The position numbers and the translations under genes are program-made. Under the pieces are notes generated by a model, which saw only the letters and a list, made by a program, of their open reading frames with translations, was not told where the DNA came from and did no database searches. This document shows, piece by piece, positions 11,350 to 22,790 of a DNA stretch of 64,000 nucleotides. The stretch covers positions 15,162,630 through 15,226,629 of the forward strand of contig NC_034014.1 of assembly GCF_000346465.2 (NCBI RefSeq), given 5' to 3'. Source of the DNA: Prunus persica (Eukaryota > Streptophyta > Magnoliopsida > Rosales > Rosaceae). Position 1 is the first letter of the stretch. Each line of letters starts with the position of its first letter.

Positions 11350-11889
11350 GTGCCATTCCTATCTCCACCTCTGACTCCCAGTCATGATCCCACTTCATCT
11401 GGAAGTGAGGCTGAGAGTAATGATCCACTTGACAAAATCTCTGCCGTCAAGCACAACTTCCAATATTTGTCTAAGGCAACAGATTGGTGGGAGAGCAAAT
11501 GTGATATTCATGGCCAAGTTATGGGAAACTTGGCCAACAAGTTGAACAAAGCATATGCTGGAGAAGTGAAGCAAACTCTAAAAGTAATAAGTCGGAGCAA
11601 AGAGTTAGGGTCCCTCAAGTTAAAATTGGAAGAGACAAAGAAAGATGCTGTTGAAAAATTCACCAAATTTGAAGAATATAACCATGACATGATTGAATGT
11701 TTCAACAATGACTTCGAAATCTTTCGAGATTATGCTTCGGTCATCTCCCTAGACTACAATTGGAGTGAAATTGATGTAGTTGGTGTCTGGGAGGTGCTGA
11801 ATATGGGTGGAGATGGAATGGCTCATCATAGCCTCGTGCATGTAGCAAGGAGGAAGGCCAAAGACATGGATCTTTTGATGGACCTCTAG
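11350..11889 (+). CDS. Orphan retroelement-associated coiled-coil ORF (179 aa)
   Basis: Open frame of 179 codons starting MPFLSPPLTPSHDP. Residues 20-40 are acidic. Residues about 50-125 are strongly helical with heptad-like Leu/Lys spacing (KLNKAYAGEVKQTLKVISRS, then KLKLEETKKDAVEKF). A C-terminal block, EEYNHDMIECFNNDFEIF, resembles the end of gag-like or transposon-associated coiled-coil proteins in plants. It lies 450 bp downstream of an iMet-type primer-binding site, where gag would be, and after an inserted LTR fragment. No protease or polymerase follows, so it may be the sole ORF of a non-autonomous element. Function not known; translation not certain. Confidence 0.4.
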   Translation: MPFLSPPLTPSHDPTSSGSEAESNDPLDKISAVKHNFQYLSKATDWWESKCDIHGQVMGNLANKLNKAYAGEVKQTLKVISRSKELGSLKLKLEETKKDAVEKFTKFEEYNHDMIECFNNDFEIFRDYASVISLDYNWSEIDVVGVWEVLNMGGDGMAHHSLVHVARRKAKDMDLLMDL

Positions 11890-14047
11890 TAAGGGTGAGT
11901 GCTGGTTCGGTTCATGCGGTGCTGGGTGATGCGATGTCAAAATGTTGCCTTCCTTTTCCCTTCGCGGAATAGTATTGTTAGGGTTCGGTGGCGATTTATT
12001 TTGCATGTATAAATTGTAGTATGTAATGGATGTGTGTGTATTGTGTGTAGATTGACTTAATATTGCTCTGTATTGTACTAATTTGCTTGTGTATTGTATG
12101 GATATTGTATGCATATTGCCACCCTATTGCATGTATATTGTGATACTATTGCTGTTGTATTGCTGTTATATTGCCCTAATATTACCTCTCTAATGTATAT
12201 ATATTGGCCTAATATTGCTATTATATTGTATGTATATTGGGTACGGCTCATCAATGGGTTTACAGTTTAGGCCCTAGTTCATTCAAAAAGAAGATGACGA
12301 CGAGAAAGAAACAACGTGCCTTTCAAAAACAGGCAGTCAGGTGCATCACAATTGCACCGAAAGACATTGTAAGAAATTATTTTAAAAAATAATAACAACT
12401 AAAAAATAATGTACACAAAAAGGAAGGTATGAATAAATATGCAAATGTTTTGTGATGGGCTGTAGAAAAGGATGATCACATTTGGTGGTTTTATTATGTT
12501 TGGTGATACGATATGTGGTTCGTCTTAATCTTCATATGTGTAATTGTTGTATTAATAATGCACACAAATTTATCTCGTAATCATCCAATTATTAAAGCTA
12601 AGTAAATGAAATGAAACAAAAGAAGAAGCCCAAAATGAAACAGAAACAGCAATTTCTAGCACCCTTTTATCGCCTTTATATCGCTACTATATCACCAACC
12701 TATCACTAGTTTATTGCGTTTTAGGCAGAAACGAATTACGCATTTCCTCTGTTTTTCATTTTTTACCTCCGCTTTTGTGTAAGGAAAACAAAGAACACAT
12801 GAATTTAATTGGGAATGGATAGATTGCTTTCCATTAAACCTTTTGACAAAAAAAAGTAAACAATAGAGCTTCTCCAAGCAAGCAAAGGCAGGATTGAGTT
12901 GATGACCATTAGTTCGAACATTATGTGATGTAATAGGGGTAACTAATTTTTGGAACAAGTAATGAATCTTCAAACGATAAAGAACAACTAGTAAACTAAT
13001 TTATGCAGTTTAACTTTGCACGGGTCACAGTGCTGAACATGATATTTGGTAACCATCTCTATACTGAGTGTATATTACAGGCTTCTATGCATTCCATACC
13101 TTCATTCTTCTGTGATAAAACTGTTAAATTACCATGATTTCTAACACATGGAAGTAAACAAACAAATCTGCACATTTATTTGTACATGCACACTGTGCAT
13201 TGGACATCTGCGCATCTATTAATCACCACACCACTATTTCAAAGATTGAGTCAGAGGGCAAAATGATCGATTACATATTTCAAATTACTCATCTGCTTAT
13301 ACGAAGTTGGCCCAAAAACTGTACTAATGGTAAATATATTGACAAAATAGCTATTAATGAAAAATTCTAAAGAAACGAGGGACTTATTTGTCTAATATTG
13401 TGGTGGAAGCATGTGAAGTGATTTTCCACATTTGTTCATGGGGGTTAAAGTATATCTTACCCATTTTTAAACAATTTGAGGTTCCAAATTCCAATAACAA
13501 CAGAATGCTAAGCAGAAAAGTAGATTTGCTGCAGAAATTATTTAAAAGGAACAAAGTGAAAACTAATTTGCGAAATCTTAAGAAAGCTGTATGCTTCACT
13601 AACTTCACTAACAGATTCCTAATGCAGGAAATGAAATATACCTATATCACATAAATTGCAAAAAAAACCACAGAGACTAAATGTCAACAATGGATACAAA
13701 AATGAGGAGAATTCAGTGGAAATGAACACATCGTTTCAAACAAGTAAACTGTTATACCTCCATAAAGAGCAACTATGTTTATATATGGAGGTGTACGAAA
13801 TAGTTCAACTTTAAAATGTACAACAGGGCCGAAGACCCGGGAAATCATTTCACCTTGCTACACATAACAACTAAACCAACTAGCTCTATTAAAAAGGCTA
13901 GATTACCATATAAAGCACCTCCAGCAAAGTTTCTATGTCTGCATCTTCATATCAAGGACTTCCTGACATAATTAAGGAGCACAGTGAATTCCCAAGTCTA
14001 TAAGTCTAGACTGAACTCAATTCACAAACATTATGACATTTACCTCA
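11890..14047. other. Noncoding DNA downstream of Ulp1 copy B
   Basis: Contains a TATTG-rich degenerate repeat at 12026-12242 and otherwise AT-rich sequence without convincing frames. The right part (13400-14047) may include the 3' untranslated region of the Ulp1 copy B gene, which ends at 14048. No opposite MULE terminal repeat could be found here. Confidence 0.35.
12026..12242. repeat. Degenerate TATTG-rich repeat
   Basis: The pentamer TATTG recurs many times with spacings of 5-20 bases, often as GTATTG or ATATTG. It looks like a decayed microsatellite. Confidence 0.6.
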
Positions 14048-14194
14048 TATATATGCCTCCCCCCTTAAACCCTCGATTGCAAGCTTGAGTAAGTAATATT
14101 TGATCTTCAAAGGGTCAAATTTATCCAACGAAATGCCAGCACTAAGATACTCGATGAATTTGACGGTCATGATTTCACAGGAGGTATTGTCGGG

Positions 14195-14506
14195 TGATAG
14201 GTTTAAAAACACACCACAAAGTAGCACACAAATATCCTATTGATTTTCCTTATCAACACTAAGATTTGTCAATTGTAGCATATGAAAATAAGGGTCTTTC
14301 CCGTAGAAGATTGTCTTATCTAACTACTTGAAATGTCACGAAAACTGGGCTGCTGTCCCTACTGACCAGCCACCGAAAAAATTATTATTATCCCTACTTA
14401 CACTTATCTAAAGTCTACGAAATTTTATGCACAGATACTAGTCACGCAGAGCTACACTCACACAAATTTTTGGGATTTTTAGAGTTGATTTGCCATATAA
14501 ATTAAA
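14195..14506 (-). repeat. 3' LTR of the Athila-like element
   Basis: On the plus strand starts TGATAGGTTTAAAA and ends CCATATAAATTAAA; matches 20304-21340 outside the insertion there. The outer end borders the TCGGG duplication and the inner end borders the polypurine tract. Confidence 0.88.
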
Positions 14507-14525
14507 CGATGACCCCCAAAACTTC
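14507..14525 (-). other. Polypurine tract of the Athila-like element
   Basis: Minus-strand GAAGTTTTGGGGGTCATCG lies directly before the 3' LTR, the position of the plus-strand primer in LTR elements. It is G-rich but includes a few pyrimidines. Confidence 0.55.
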
Positions 14526-14732
14526 AATTCTGCAACAAACTCCAATGGTGGACATAACCAAATGTTCCTACAAAGAAAAGAAATTATTCAGTTTAGCACG
14601 CAAGAAAATTTTTCGTTGTTTTTTTCTTTTATGAATTTGAAAATGACATAAAAAGACAATGAATAGAAATATTGGGTTGCCTCCCAATAAGCGCTTGCTT
14701 TTACGTCCGCAGCTAGACGGTACCAAGAGTAA

Positions 14733-15779
14733 TCATCCACGGGGAGCTGGTTCTTGGAGGGGTACAACCTCCACATCATGCTCCATAAAAGACTCGTAAT
14801 ATGGCTTGACTCTATGCCCATTCATTTCGAACACATTTCCGGTCTTTGCACTTTGGAGTTCCACTGCACCATGAGGAAAAATATTAGTTATAACAAATGG
14901 ACCAACCCAACAAGAACGAAGCTTACCTGGAAATAACCGAAGGCGAGAATTAAATAGAAGAACTTTCTGTCCAATGACAAAGCTCTTCCTTAAGATCATC
15001 TTATCATGAAATGCCTTCGATTTCTCCTTGTATATGCGACTAGACTCGTACGCATCATTCCGGATTTCATCTAACTCATTCAATTGAAGCTTCCTCTGCT
15101 TTGCAGCAACACTCATGTCCATGTTGTAGGCTTTGATCACCCAATAAGCTTTGTGCTCTAATTCTACTGGAAGATGGCATGGTCCATAAACTAACCAAAA
15201 TGGGGACATTCCAATAGGAGTCTTATAGGCAGTCCTATAAGCCCACAATGCATCGTTCAAGCGCATGCTCCAATCCTTCCTACTTGGACTCACTGTTTTC
15301 TCCCAAATTTGCTTTACCTCTCGGTTTGATACCTCTGCTTGACCACTTGTTTGCGGATGATAAGGTGTAGACACCTTATGTGTGACATTGTACTTCCTAA
15401 GCAACGCTTCAAATGTTCTATTACAAAAATGACTCCCTCCATCGCTAATGACTGCTCTAGGTGTTCCAAATCTTGCAAAAATGTGAGTCTTAGTAAAATC
15501 TGAAACAACTTTTGAGTCATTAGTTTTGGTGGCTTTCGCTTCCACCCATTTAGAAATATAATCCACAGCCAATAAAATGTAGAGAAAACCATTTGAAGAT
15601 GGAAAAGGTCCCATGAAATCAATGCCCCACACATCAAAGATTTCAACAATTAAAATAGGGGTTTGTGGCATTTGATTTCTTGGGCCTAAGTTACCTGTTC
15701 GTTGACAACGATCACATGTTGCACAAAACTCGTACGCATCCTTAAACAAACTAGGCCAATAAAAACCACTATTTAGCAC
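14733..15779 (-). pseudogene. Integrase of the Athila-like element
   Basis: Integrase core with zinc-finger cysteines (CATCDRC, residues 19-25) and the catalytic triad D54 (GIDFMGPF), D113 (ISDGGSHF) and E149 (SGQAEVSN), with the canonical 35 residues between the last two. The C-terminal half ([20 protein letters not shown] and on) is typical of Athila integrases and ends at 14733. The N-terminal zinc-finger histidines ([10 protein letters not shown]) are in another frame just upstream, separated by a one-base loss near 15775 that creates a stop. The enzyme joins element cDNA to host DNA. The core is otherwise intact. Confidence 0.88.
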
Positions 15780-16830
15780 CTAAGCGCTGTCCTCATTGCT
15801 CCAAAATGGCCACCACATGCATAAGAGTGACAAAAAGTTAGAATATATTTAAACTCAGATTCGAGGACATACCTTCTAATCAATTGATCAGGGCAATATT
15901 TCCACAAATAAGTATCATCCCACTCGTAGTATTTGGCGGTTTTGATAAGCTTATCTTTCTGAGCAAGTGTAAAATCATCTGGAATCTTTTTGGTGACCTT
16001 GTAATTGATAATATCTGCATACCAAGGGTTAGTGGCCTTTAAGGAAAACAATTGTTCATCCGGAAAACTCTTACGTAAAGGGATGAGATCTTCCTCTGTG
16101 TGTGAATGCACAAGTCTGCTAAGATGATCTGTTACAACATTCTCATTCCCTTTCTTATCCTTGATCTCCAAGTCAAACTCTTGAAGCAGAAGTATCCATC
16201 GAATGAGTTGCGGTTTTGCATCTTTTTTTGTGAGTAGGTACTTCAAAACTGCATGGTTAGAAAACACAATAACTTTAGTCCCAATCAAATAAGATCTAAA
16301 TTTTTCTAAAGCAAATACAACAGCTAAAAGCTCCTTCTCTGTTGTTGAATTCAATTGTGCATCATTGAGTGTTTGAGATGCATAATAGATGACATGTGGC
16401 ACTTTGTTGACACGCTACCCTAGAATTGCACCGACGGCATAGTCTGAAGCATCACACATCAACTTAAATGGTAAACTCCAATCCGGTGGCATGATCACAG
16501 GAGCCGTGGATAACAACTCCTTAAGCTTGTTGAATGCTACCACACACTCTTCATTCATATCAAATGTTGCATCTTTTTGAAGCAAACGGCAAAAGGGTCT
16601 AGAAATCCTTGAGAAGTCCTTTATAAACCTACGATAGAAACCTGCATGCCCAAAAAAGAACGAACCTCCCTGACAGTAGTAGGGAGGGGTAATGAACCAA
16701 CAAGTTCTACTTTAGATTTATCAACTTCAATTCCCTTTTCAGATATGATATGTCCTATAACTAATCCATGTGAAACCATGAAATGAAGTTTTTCCCAATT
16801 TAATACTAGATTAGTTTCTTGACAACGTTT
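15773..16830 (-). pseudogene. RNase H region of the Athila-like polyprotein
   Basis: Continues the reverse transcriptase after a one-base deletion near 16830. Recognisable blocks in order: SEKGIEVDKSKVE, VRSFLGHAGFYRRF, FKLMCDASDYAVGAILG, a stop at about 16418, then [20 protein letters not shown] and [18 protein letters not shown], the standard RNase H and tether pattern of Ty3/gypsy. The domain degrades the RNA strand of the hybrid. The stop and frameshift prevent a continuous polyprotein. Confidence 0.85.
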
Positions 16831-19001
16831 AGAACTAGGGACAGATTATGTAGACATGTATCAAAAGAATCACCATAAACAGAAAAATCATCCATGAACA
16901 CTTCAATTATTTTCTCAATCATATCAGAAAAGATACTTACCATACACCTTTGAAATGTGGCGGGAGCGTTGCAAAGTCCAAATGGCATCCTTCGATATGC
17001 AAATGTGCCAAATGGACATGTGAAAGTCGTCTTTTCTTGATCCTCTGGAGCAACTGCAATCTGATTATATCCAGAATAACCATCAAGAAAGCAATAATGA
17101 GAATGCCCAGTTAACCTTTCCAACATTTGATCAATGAATGGGACTGGGAAGTGATCCTTGCGTGTGGCGCTATTTATCTTCCGATAGTCTATATAGACTT
17201 TCCAACTATTTTGCACACGTGTAGGTACTAGCTCATTAGCTTCATTCTTAACAATTGTGACTCCGGATCGCTTAGGAACTACTTGAATAGGGCTCACCCA
17301 CTTGCTATCTGAGATAGGATATATGATGCCAACATCAAGAAGTTTGATAACCTCTTTCTTGACGACCTCCATCATGAGTGGGTTCAAACGGTGTTGAGCT
17401 TCCCTTGTTGGTTTTGCACCTTCTTCCAACAGAATTCTATGCATACATGTAGCTGGATTTATACCTTTGATATCTGCAATGCTCCAAGCTATGGAAATTT
17501 TATGATCCTTCAGTACCCGGATCAGTTTCTCCCCCTCTTCTGCTGTGAGTCGTGACGATATGATGACCGGTAATGTTTCATCCTCTCCCAAAAATGCGTA
17601 CTTCAAATGTTCAAGAATCGGTTTGAGCTCCAATTTGGGTGCCTGAATCACAGAAGGAAAATTCTTTTCTTTAGAAGTAGGAAGAGAAATAAAATAGGAA
17701 GAAGACTTACCACAAATTGGTGAAAGAGACTCAAGGGCTGCCAATGTCTGGATTAATTCTTCTTTAATGTGCTCGGAATAATTAAGCGTTCCACGTGTAA
17801 TGCTATGCACTAACACCTTCTCTAAATTTTCTTGTCCCACACCTTTATTAAAACAATCCTGCACAAAATAATCAAACTCATCAATAGAAAAACAAGATGC
17901 AAAATCACTAGGGTACCTCATGGCATCGAAGATTATGAACTTGACACTTTCTCCATCAATTTCCATTGTTAAGGTACCATCGTAGACATCAATCTTTATA
18001 CGTGCCATTCTAAGGAATGGTCTTCCCAGTATAAGAGGAAGTGCAGTAGGCATAAGGTCATGTTCCATCTCAAGAACAAAAAAATCAGTAGGAAAAATGA
18101 GCTCATTCACTTGCACAAGTATATCCTCCAATAGGCCTTTGGGATATCTATTTGAACGATCTGCCAACTGGATTACTACCTTTGTTTCCTTTAACTCTCC
18201 AAGGTCCAATGATTCATACACTGAATGTGGCATCAGATTGATAGATGCCCCCAAATCACACAATGCTCTCCCAAACTCTTTCCCTCCGACTACACAAGGA
18301 ATGGTAAAGCTACCGGCATCCTTCAACTTCGGTGGCAACTTCCTCTGCAGAACAGCTGATACTTCCTCGTTTAAGGCCACAGTTTCTTGATCATTGAATC
18401 TCCTCTTGTTCATACAAAGCTCTTTAAGGAACTTTGCATACTTGGGCACTTGTTTTATGGCATCTAAAAGAGGTAAGTTCACTTGGACTTTCCGAAAAGT
18501 ATCCAAGATTTCCTTATCAGTTTGCTCTTTCTTAGACTTCATAAACCTACGAGGGAAAGGAATAGGGACACATGAGTTAAATGAATTTTGAACTTCTTTA
18601 CTTACCTTATCAGAATTGTTTTTGCTCAATTCTGTAGCTTTAGGAGACTCTTCAGTTTCTGTTGAAGCCTCATTTTGCTCAAAATTTTTGGTTTGTTGCT
18701 CCCCTTGCTCATTTGTATCTTTTCTAATCCTCTTTTGCATCCCCGGCTGCTCAAAAGCTTCTTTGCCACTCCTTAAAGTCACAACATTCATCTGATCCGC
18801 ATTTGGATTCACCATAGTTTGGCTAGGCAACCTTCCTGGCTGGTGTTGTTGCCCCATCAAACTCGCTAACTGACTCATTTGGCGCTCAAGGTTCTCAATT
18901 GCTTTGTCTGTTTTTTGTTGATGAGATTGAGTAGAGTTAGCTAAAGAAGCAATTAAATCCTCAAGAGACTTACTTGGAGGTTGTTGTGGCTGAGGCTGCA
19001 A
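16806..19001 (-). pseudogene. Protease and reverse transcriptase of the Athila-like element
   Basis: 731-codon open frame. Residues 1-150 are the Gln/Glu-rich end of gag (a helical segment, then VVTLRSGK, typical of Athila). The aspartic protease active site is DLGASINLMP at residues 249-258, D-L-G instead of the usual D-[ST]-G but standard for this lineage. Reverse transcriptase spans about 510-731 with WVSPIQVVPKRSG, FLDGYSGYNQI, RRMPFGLCNAPATFQR and the catalytic FMDDFSVYG near residues 703-711. The frame ends early through a one-base loss near 16830. It is in phase with gag upstream, separated only by the TAA at 19077-19079, so gag and pol were one polyprotein. Confidence 0.9.
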
Positions 19002-19076
19002 TGGTGCATGCAGTCTTGCTTGAGAGAAGCTAGGTGGACGGTTATAGTTGTTGGGAACAAATTGTTGTCCATTGTC

Positions 19077-20078
19077 TTAATTACTCCACTTGAAGTGTGG
19101 ATGATCGCGCCACCCCACATTATAAGTGTTGGAGTATGGATCATACTTTTTCCTTTGTTGCCCCTGAAACCCTCCTAACACATTAGCTTGCTCATGACCA
19201 CCTTGATCTATCAACAAAGGGCACATGTCCGTGGCATGTCCCATCATTGAACATACACCGTACACCTGTGTTGGAGCCACCATAACTTGTTGCACAAGAT
19301 TAGTCAAGTTAGCTAATTGTAATTCAATACTAGAATTAGTACTGACCTCATTAACTTTCTTAAAAGGTAGCTCATCTCTCCCTCTAAATTATCGTGTGTT
19401 GCTAGCAATGTTCTTTAGCAATGCCATAGCAATAGTTGGTGTTTTGTCCATGAATGCTCCTCCACTTGCTGCATCAAGCATTACACGATCAGTACCACAC
19501 AATCCCTCATAAAAGTACTGTATTAGAAGATGCTCTAAAATGTGATGATTAGAATAAGATGCAACCAAATGCGTGAACCACTCATAGTAATCTCCAAAGG
19601 GCTCTCCATGTTGTTGTCGGATTGCAAATATGTCTTTCCTTATGCTTGCAGTTTTTGTGGCTGGAAAATATTGCTCCAAGAATGCTTGCTTTACCTGGTT
19701 CCATGTGTTCATTGATCCCGAAGGTAAATTGTAAAGCCACTCCTTTGCCTTAGCTTCTAATGTAAATGGAAATGCCCTCAACTTGACTTGCTCCTCATCC
19801 ACATTTGCTGGTCTCATTCCTGAGCATACCACATGAAACTCCATGAGATGCTTGTTGGCATCCTCCGTTGAAAAGCCATGGAACTTAGGCGAGTAGTGAA
19901 TCATGCCAGACTTGAGCTCAAATCCTCCTTCTGCATTTGGATATGTGATGCACAATGGTTGTTCATCTGTATTTGGCGTTGCCAACTCCCTCAAAGTACG
20001 GTTATCAGCCATGTCTTTTGGTGGTTCTTCCTCCTCTTCTGAACTCAAATGTGGTGGAGAAGATGGTGGTGAGGACAC
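19077..20078 (-). pseudogene. gag of the Athila-like element
   Basis: Capsid-type retrotransposon gag: PKFHGFSTEDANKHLMEFH, then LRAFPFTLEAKAKEWLYNLP and WNQVKQAFLEQYFP, the classic plant gypsy gag blocks. A zinc-knuckle-like YGVCSMMGHATDMCP follows near 19235; it lacks the first cysteine, having Tyr-Gly-Val-Cys. Two in-frame TAA stops (19386-19388 and 19077-19079) interrupt a frame that is otherwise continuous with protease-RT. The protein would form the virus-like particle around the element RNA. Confidence 0.88.
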
Positions 20079-20278
20079 CGATGCACACTGCTACTTGATT
20101 TTTCTCTGAAGCTTTCGAAGTGTTCGTTCAAGCTCAGGATCAAAGGAAGCTAGGTCAATGCTCTTTGACCTTCGAGTATGCATATACCACAAAGAGTACC
20201 TAAAATAAAAACAAAAACAAAAACACTAATTAGACAAGAATAGAAAACAGTAGAAAAATAAGTGATTAGAATAACAAT

Positions 20279-20297
20279 CCCTGGTGACACGGCGCCA
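20279..20297 (-). other. Primer-binding site, tRNA-Asp type
   Basis: On the minus strand TGGCGCCGT follows the LTR by six bases. It matches the complement of the 3' end of plant tRNA-Asp for nine bases and then diverges. Athila-lineage elements are known to use this primer. Confidence 0.75.
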
Positions 20298-20303
20298 AAA
20301 ATT

Positions 20304-21340
20304 TGATAGGTTTAAAAGCACACCACAAAGTAGCACACAAATATCCTATTGATTTTCCTTATCAACACTAAGATTTGTCAATTGTAGCTGTAGACAAAGA
20401 AATTTTGGTGAAATAAATTCCATTGGACGAGAAATTAATTAGGGTTCGGTGGATTGAATTGTGGGCCTCATAATTCACACATGTGGCGTATGACTCATCA
20501 AAATAGAATTAGTTGTCAAAAATTGACGCATAGTGACATTCGACGGAGTGCATCAAACGGTTCAAGATGAAGACAAAATTAAGGGAAAGAATCTTCTGTG
20601 ATTGACTTTGATTTAAATCAAATATTAATCAGGTCAATCAATTGAAGATAATCTGGTTAAATTGCCAGATTATGGGAATTGATTTAAATCAAATCAAAAT
20701 CCCACAAAACAAGGTTTTAAATAGGGAAAGTTATTTAGGTCAAGCATCCTACAAAAACCTATAAATAGGAGGCCTCAAGACGAAAGAAGGGTCAGAAAAA
20801 ACCTAGCACTCAGAAGAAACAGAAAACTCTCTGCATTCTTCACCCTACTTTGGAAGAGCCACCAAGCACAACAAATACGTGCCGGTTCCTTCACCAATTT
20901 TCCAAACACTAAACAAGCTTTGTGCTACCTGTTTGATCAAAATCAAGTCTCTACGACCCTTGTATCAAACACATATTTTCTTTAAACACTTTGGAGATCG
21001 AATCAGAGGATTCAATACAGAGATTGTAACCCTAAATTTCATTGATACAATATTATTTTGTACACGTGTTCTTGTCTCATCTGTCTCAGGAAATTCGTGT
21101 TTACAGTAGCATATGAAAATAATAAGGGTCTTTCCCGCAGAAGATTGTCTTATCTAACTACTTGAAATGTCACGAAAACTGGGCTGCTGTCCCTACTGAC
21201 CAGCCACCAAAAAAATAATAATTATCCCTACTTACACTTATCTAAAGTCTACAAAATTTTATGCACAGATACTAGTCACGCAGAGCTACACTCACACAAA
21301 TGTTTGGGATTTTTAGAGTTGATTTGCCATATAAATTAAA
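20304..21340 (-). repeat. 5' LTR of the Athila-like element, interrupted
   Basis: Homologous to 14195-14506, but split after GTAGC at 20384-20388 by a nested solo LTR. Outside the insertion it differs by a 3-bp indel (AATAATAAGG) and a handful of substitutions. Confidence 0.88.
20389..21105 (+). mobile_element. Solo LTR nested in the Athila-like 5' LTR
   Basis: 717 bp, starting TGTAGACAAAG and ending GTGTTTACA (TGTA/TACA inverted ends), flanked by perfect 5-bp duplications GTAGC (20384-20388 and 21106-21110). CTATAAATAGG near 20758 is a likely LTR promoter on the plus strand. No internal region is present, so it arose by recombination between the two LTRs of a once complete element. Confidence 0.85.
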
Positions 21341-21345
21341 TCGGA

Positions 21346-22790
21346 CAACAATAGCACATAAACGGATTTTGAATTATAAGAACAGATTATATTTCACAAT
21401 TAAGAAAATGAGTTAGGGGAAGTGCTAGCCACCGCCAAATAATCATGTAAACATGTTATGTTTCAATCAGATTCCTTTTATTTCCAGATGAAGATGCTCA
21501 AGTTGGCTCAATGTTAGAACTCAACCTATTACTCTTTCTTATGTAGTATGTTAAGAGAATGACGTTTTCAACTTAACTTAGTCCCTAGCATGCAATCTAG
21601 AATGGCGTGTTCATAGATTTAACAAGTAGAAATCATTAAGAATGAAAAGAGTTTGAGTCATCACAAGGCATCGTAAGTACTGGTGTTGTCTTACTTATCC
21701 TAGAAATTGATTCACATGTTAATCGCAACTAACAAGTACTACTCTAGAACATATGTAGGTCCTCATTCAACAAGGGCAGGCATACACATATTCATAGCAT
21801 TAGAATCCTAAATATGCTTACTAAGTATGCATCCGTAGAAAACACATAAAGAATTCATCAACGAGACAAGTAGTGAAGCAATTTTCATCCTTTCATGAAA
21901 GAAATTGAAACAAAACGTCATAACACATTTGCAATCATATCTGGGGCTTCAAAACAGCCCCTAACTACTAAAAATTTAGTTACACATTATTCTTAAATTA
22001 AACCAAAAGAAAGACATGAGTTTGGGAAGGTAAAACTGAAAAAAGAGAATGCCAAGATGTCCCCCTTCCTCCTATATCCCCAACGTTCCTGCCTTGCCTC
22101 TCTGTTTCTTTCTCAAAGATTGCCCTCCTTCCAAACTTCCCCCACTAATAGCTATTTATTGATGACAATAAGTGAGAGAAAATGGTAAAACAATTGTAAC
22201 TCTTTGGGTGGCCTTTATGCCAATTACTCCCTCCTAATCCCCATCTTTAATTCCATTTCCTCAGATATTTGAATAGTTTCCGCTGGCTTGCTCTTTGGCT
22301 GCATCCGTTTTGGCTGTTAGATTTATTGGGTTTATTGCTTTCATTGCAATTACAAACTGCTCAGCCTTTTGTGAACCTTTCAGTGTTAAAACGGCCATAA
22401 CTGCTTCTAGAAAAATGAAATGAACAATCCACGAAATGCTCCAAAGAATAGACATCTGTAGCTTTCCAAGCATATATGGCACGTTCTCTAATTCATTCTG
22501 AGCTGTTCGCAACTTGCTTCCACAGTCAGCTCATCTGCACAGGTAGTTTTGACGAATTTGTGACTTAAAATCCCACTTGTGCTATTTTTCTTTTCTTTGC
22601 TTGACAGATCCTACAAAACATAAAAACAAAGTAAATAGCTCAAAAATATAAGGAACTAACTAAGAAAAGACAAGTGAATTTGATGTAAAATATATATAAA
22701 TTTGAGCTTGTCATCTGGCCAATAAGTTCGGAAATTAGAACTGCAGTTATGTACAATATCGATAAACTGCACTAAATTCACAAAGCTTAC
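21346..22790. other. Remaining intron 6 sequence of Ulp1 copy B
   Basis: Lies between the GTAAGC donor at 22790 and the retroelement insertion. AT-rich, with no convincing exon. The 83-codon frame at 22261-22512 shows no family motif and is not called. Confidence 0.5.

Larger units (their letters stand above)
14195..21340 (-). mobile_element. Athila-like Ty3/gypsy retrotransposon, complete but inactive
   Basis: Full-length element on the minus strand, 7146 bp including a 722-bp nested insertion and its duplication. LTRs are 14195-14506 (312 bp) and 20304-21340 (315 bp once the insertion is removed), differing at only a few per cent of sites, so insertion was fairly recent. Flanks TCGGG (14190-14194) and TCGGA (21341-21345) form a 5-bp duplication with one mismatch. 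The primer-binding site fits tRNA-Asp. Gene order gag-PR-RT-RH-INT and the RT motif FMDDFSVYG match the Athila lineage, although the LTRs are short for that lineage and no env-like ORF follows integrase. Several stops and frameshifts make it non-autonomous. It lies in the last intron of the Ulp1 gene, in the same orientation. Confidence 0.88.

Noticed and set aside
13384..13654. Overlapping 74- and 88-codon frames on opposite strands
   Set aside because: AT-rich noncoding region; neither shows motifs or conserved context.
13838..13860. GGGAAAT word as the left MULE terminal repeat of Ulp1 copy B
   Set aside because: The following bases (CATTTCACC) do not match the terminal repeat at 3940-4062.
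18097..18591. Plus-strand frames of 65-97 codons inside the Athila-like pol
   Set aside because: Antisense shadows of the protease-RT frame.
22261..22512. 83-codon minus-strand frame in intron 6 of Ulp1 copy B
   Set aside because: No family motif, no splice context, and not part of the Ulp1 domain order.
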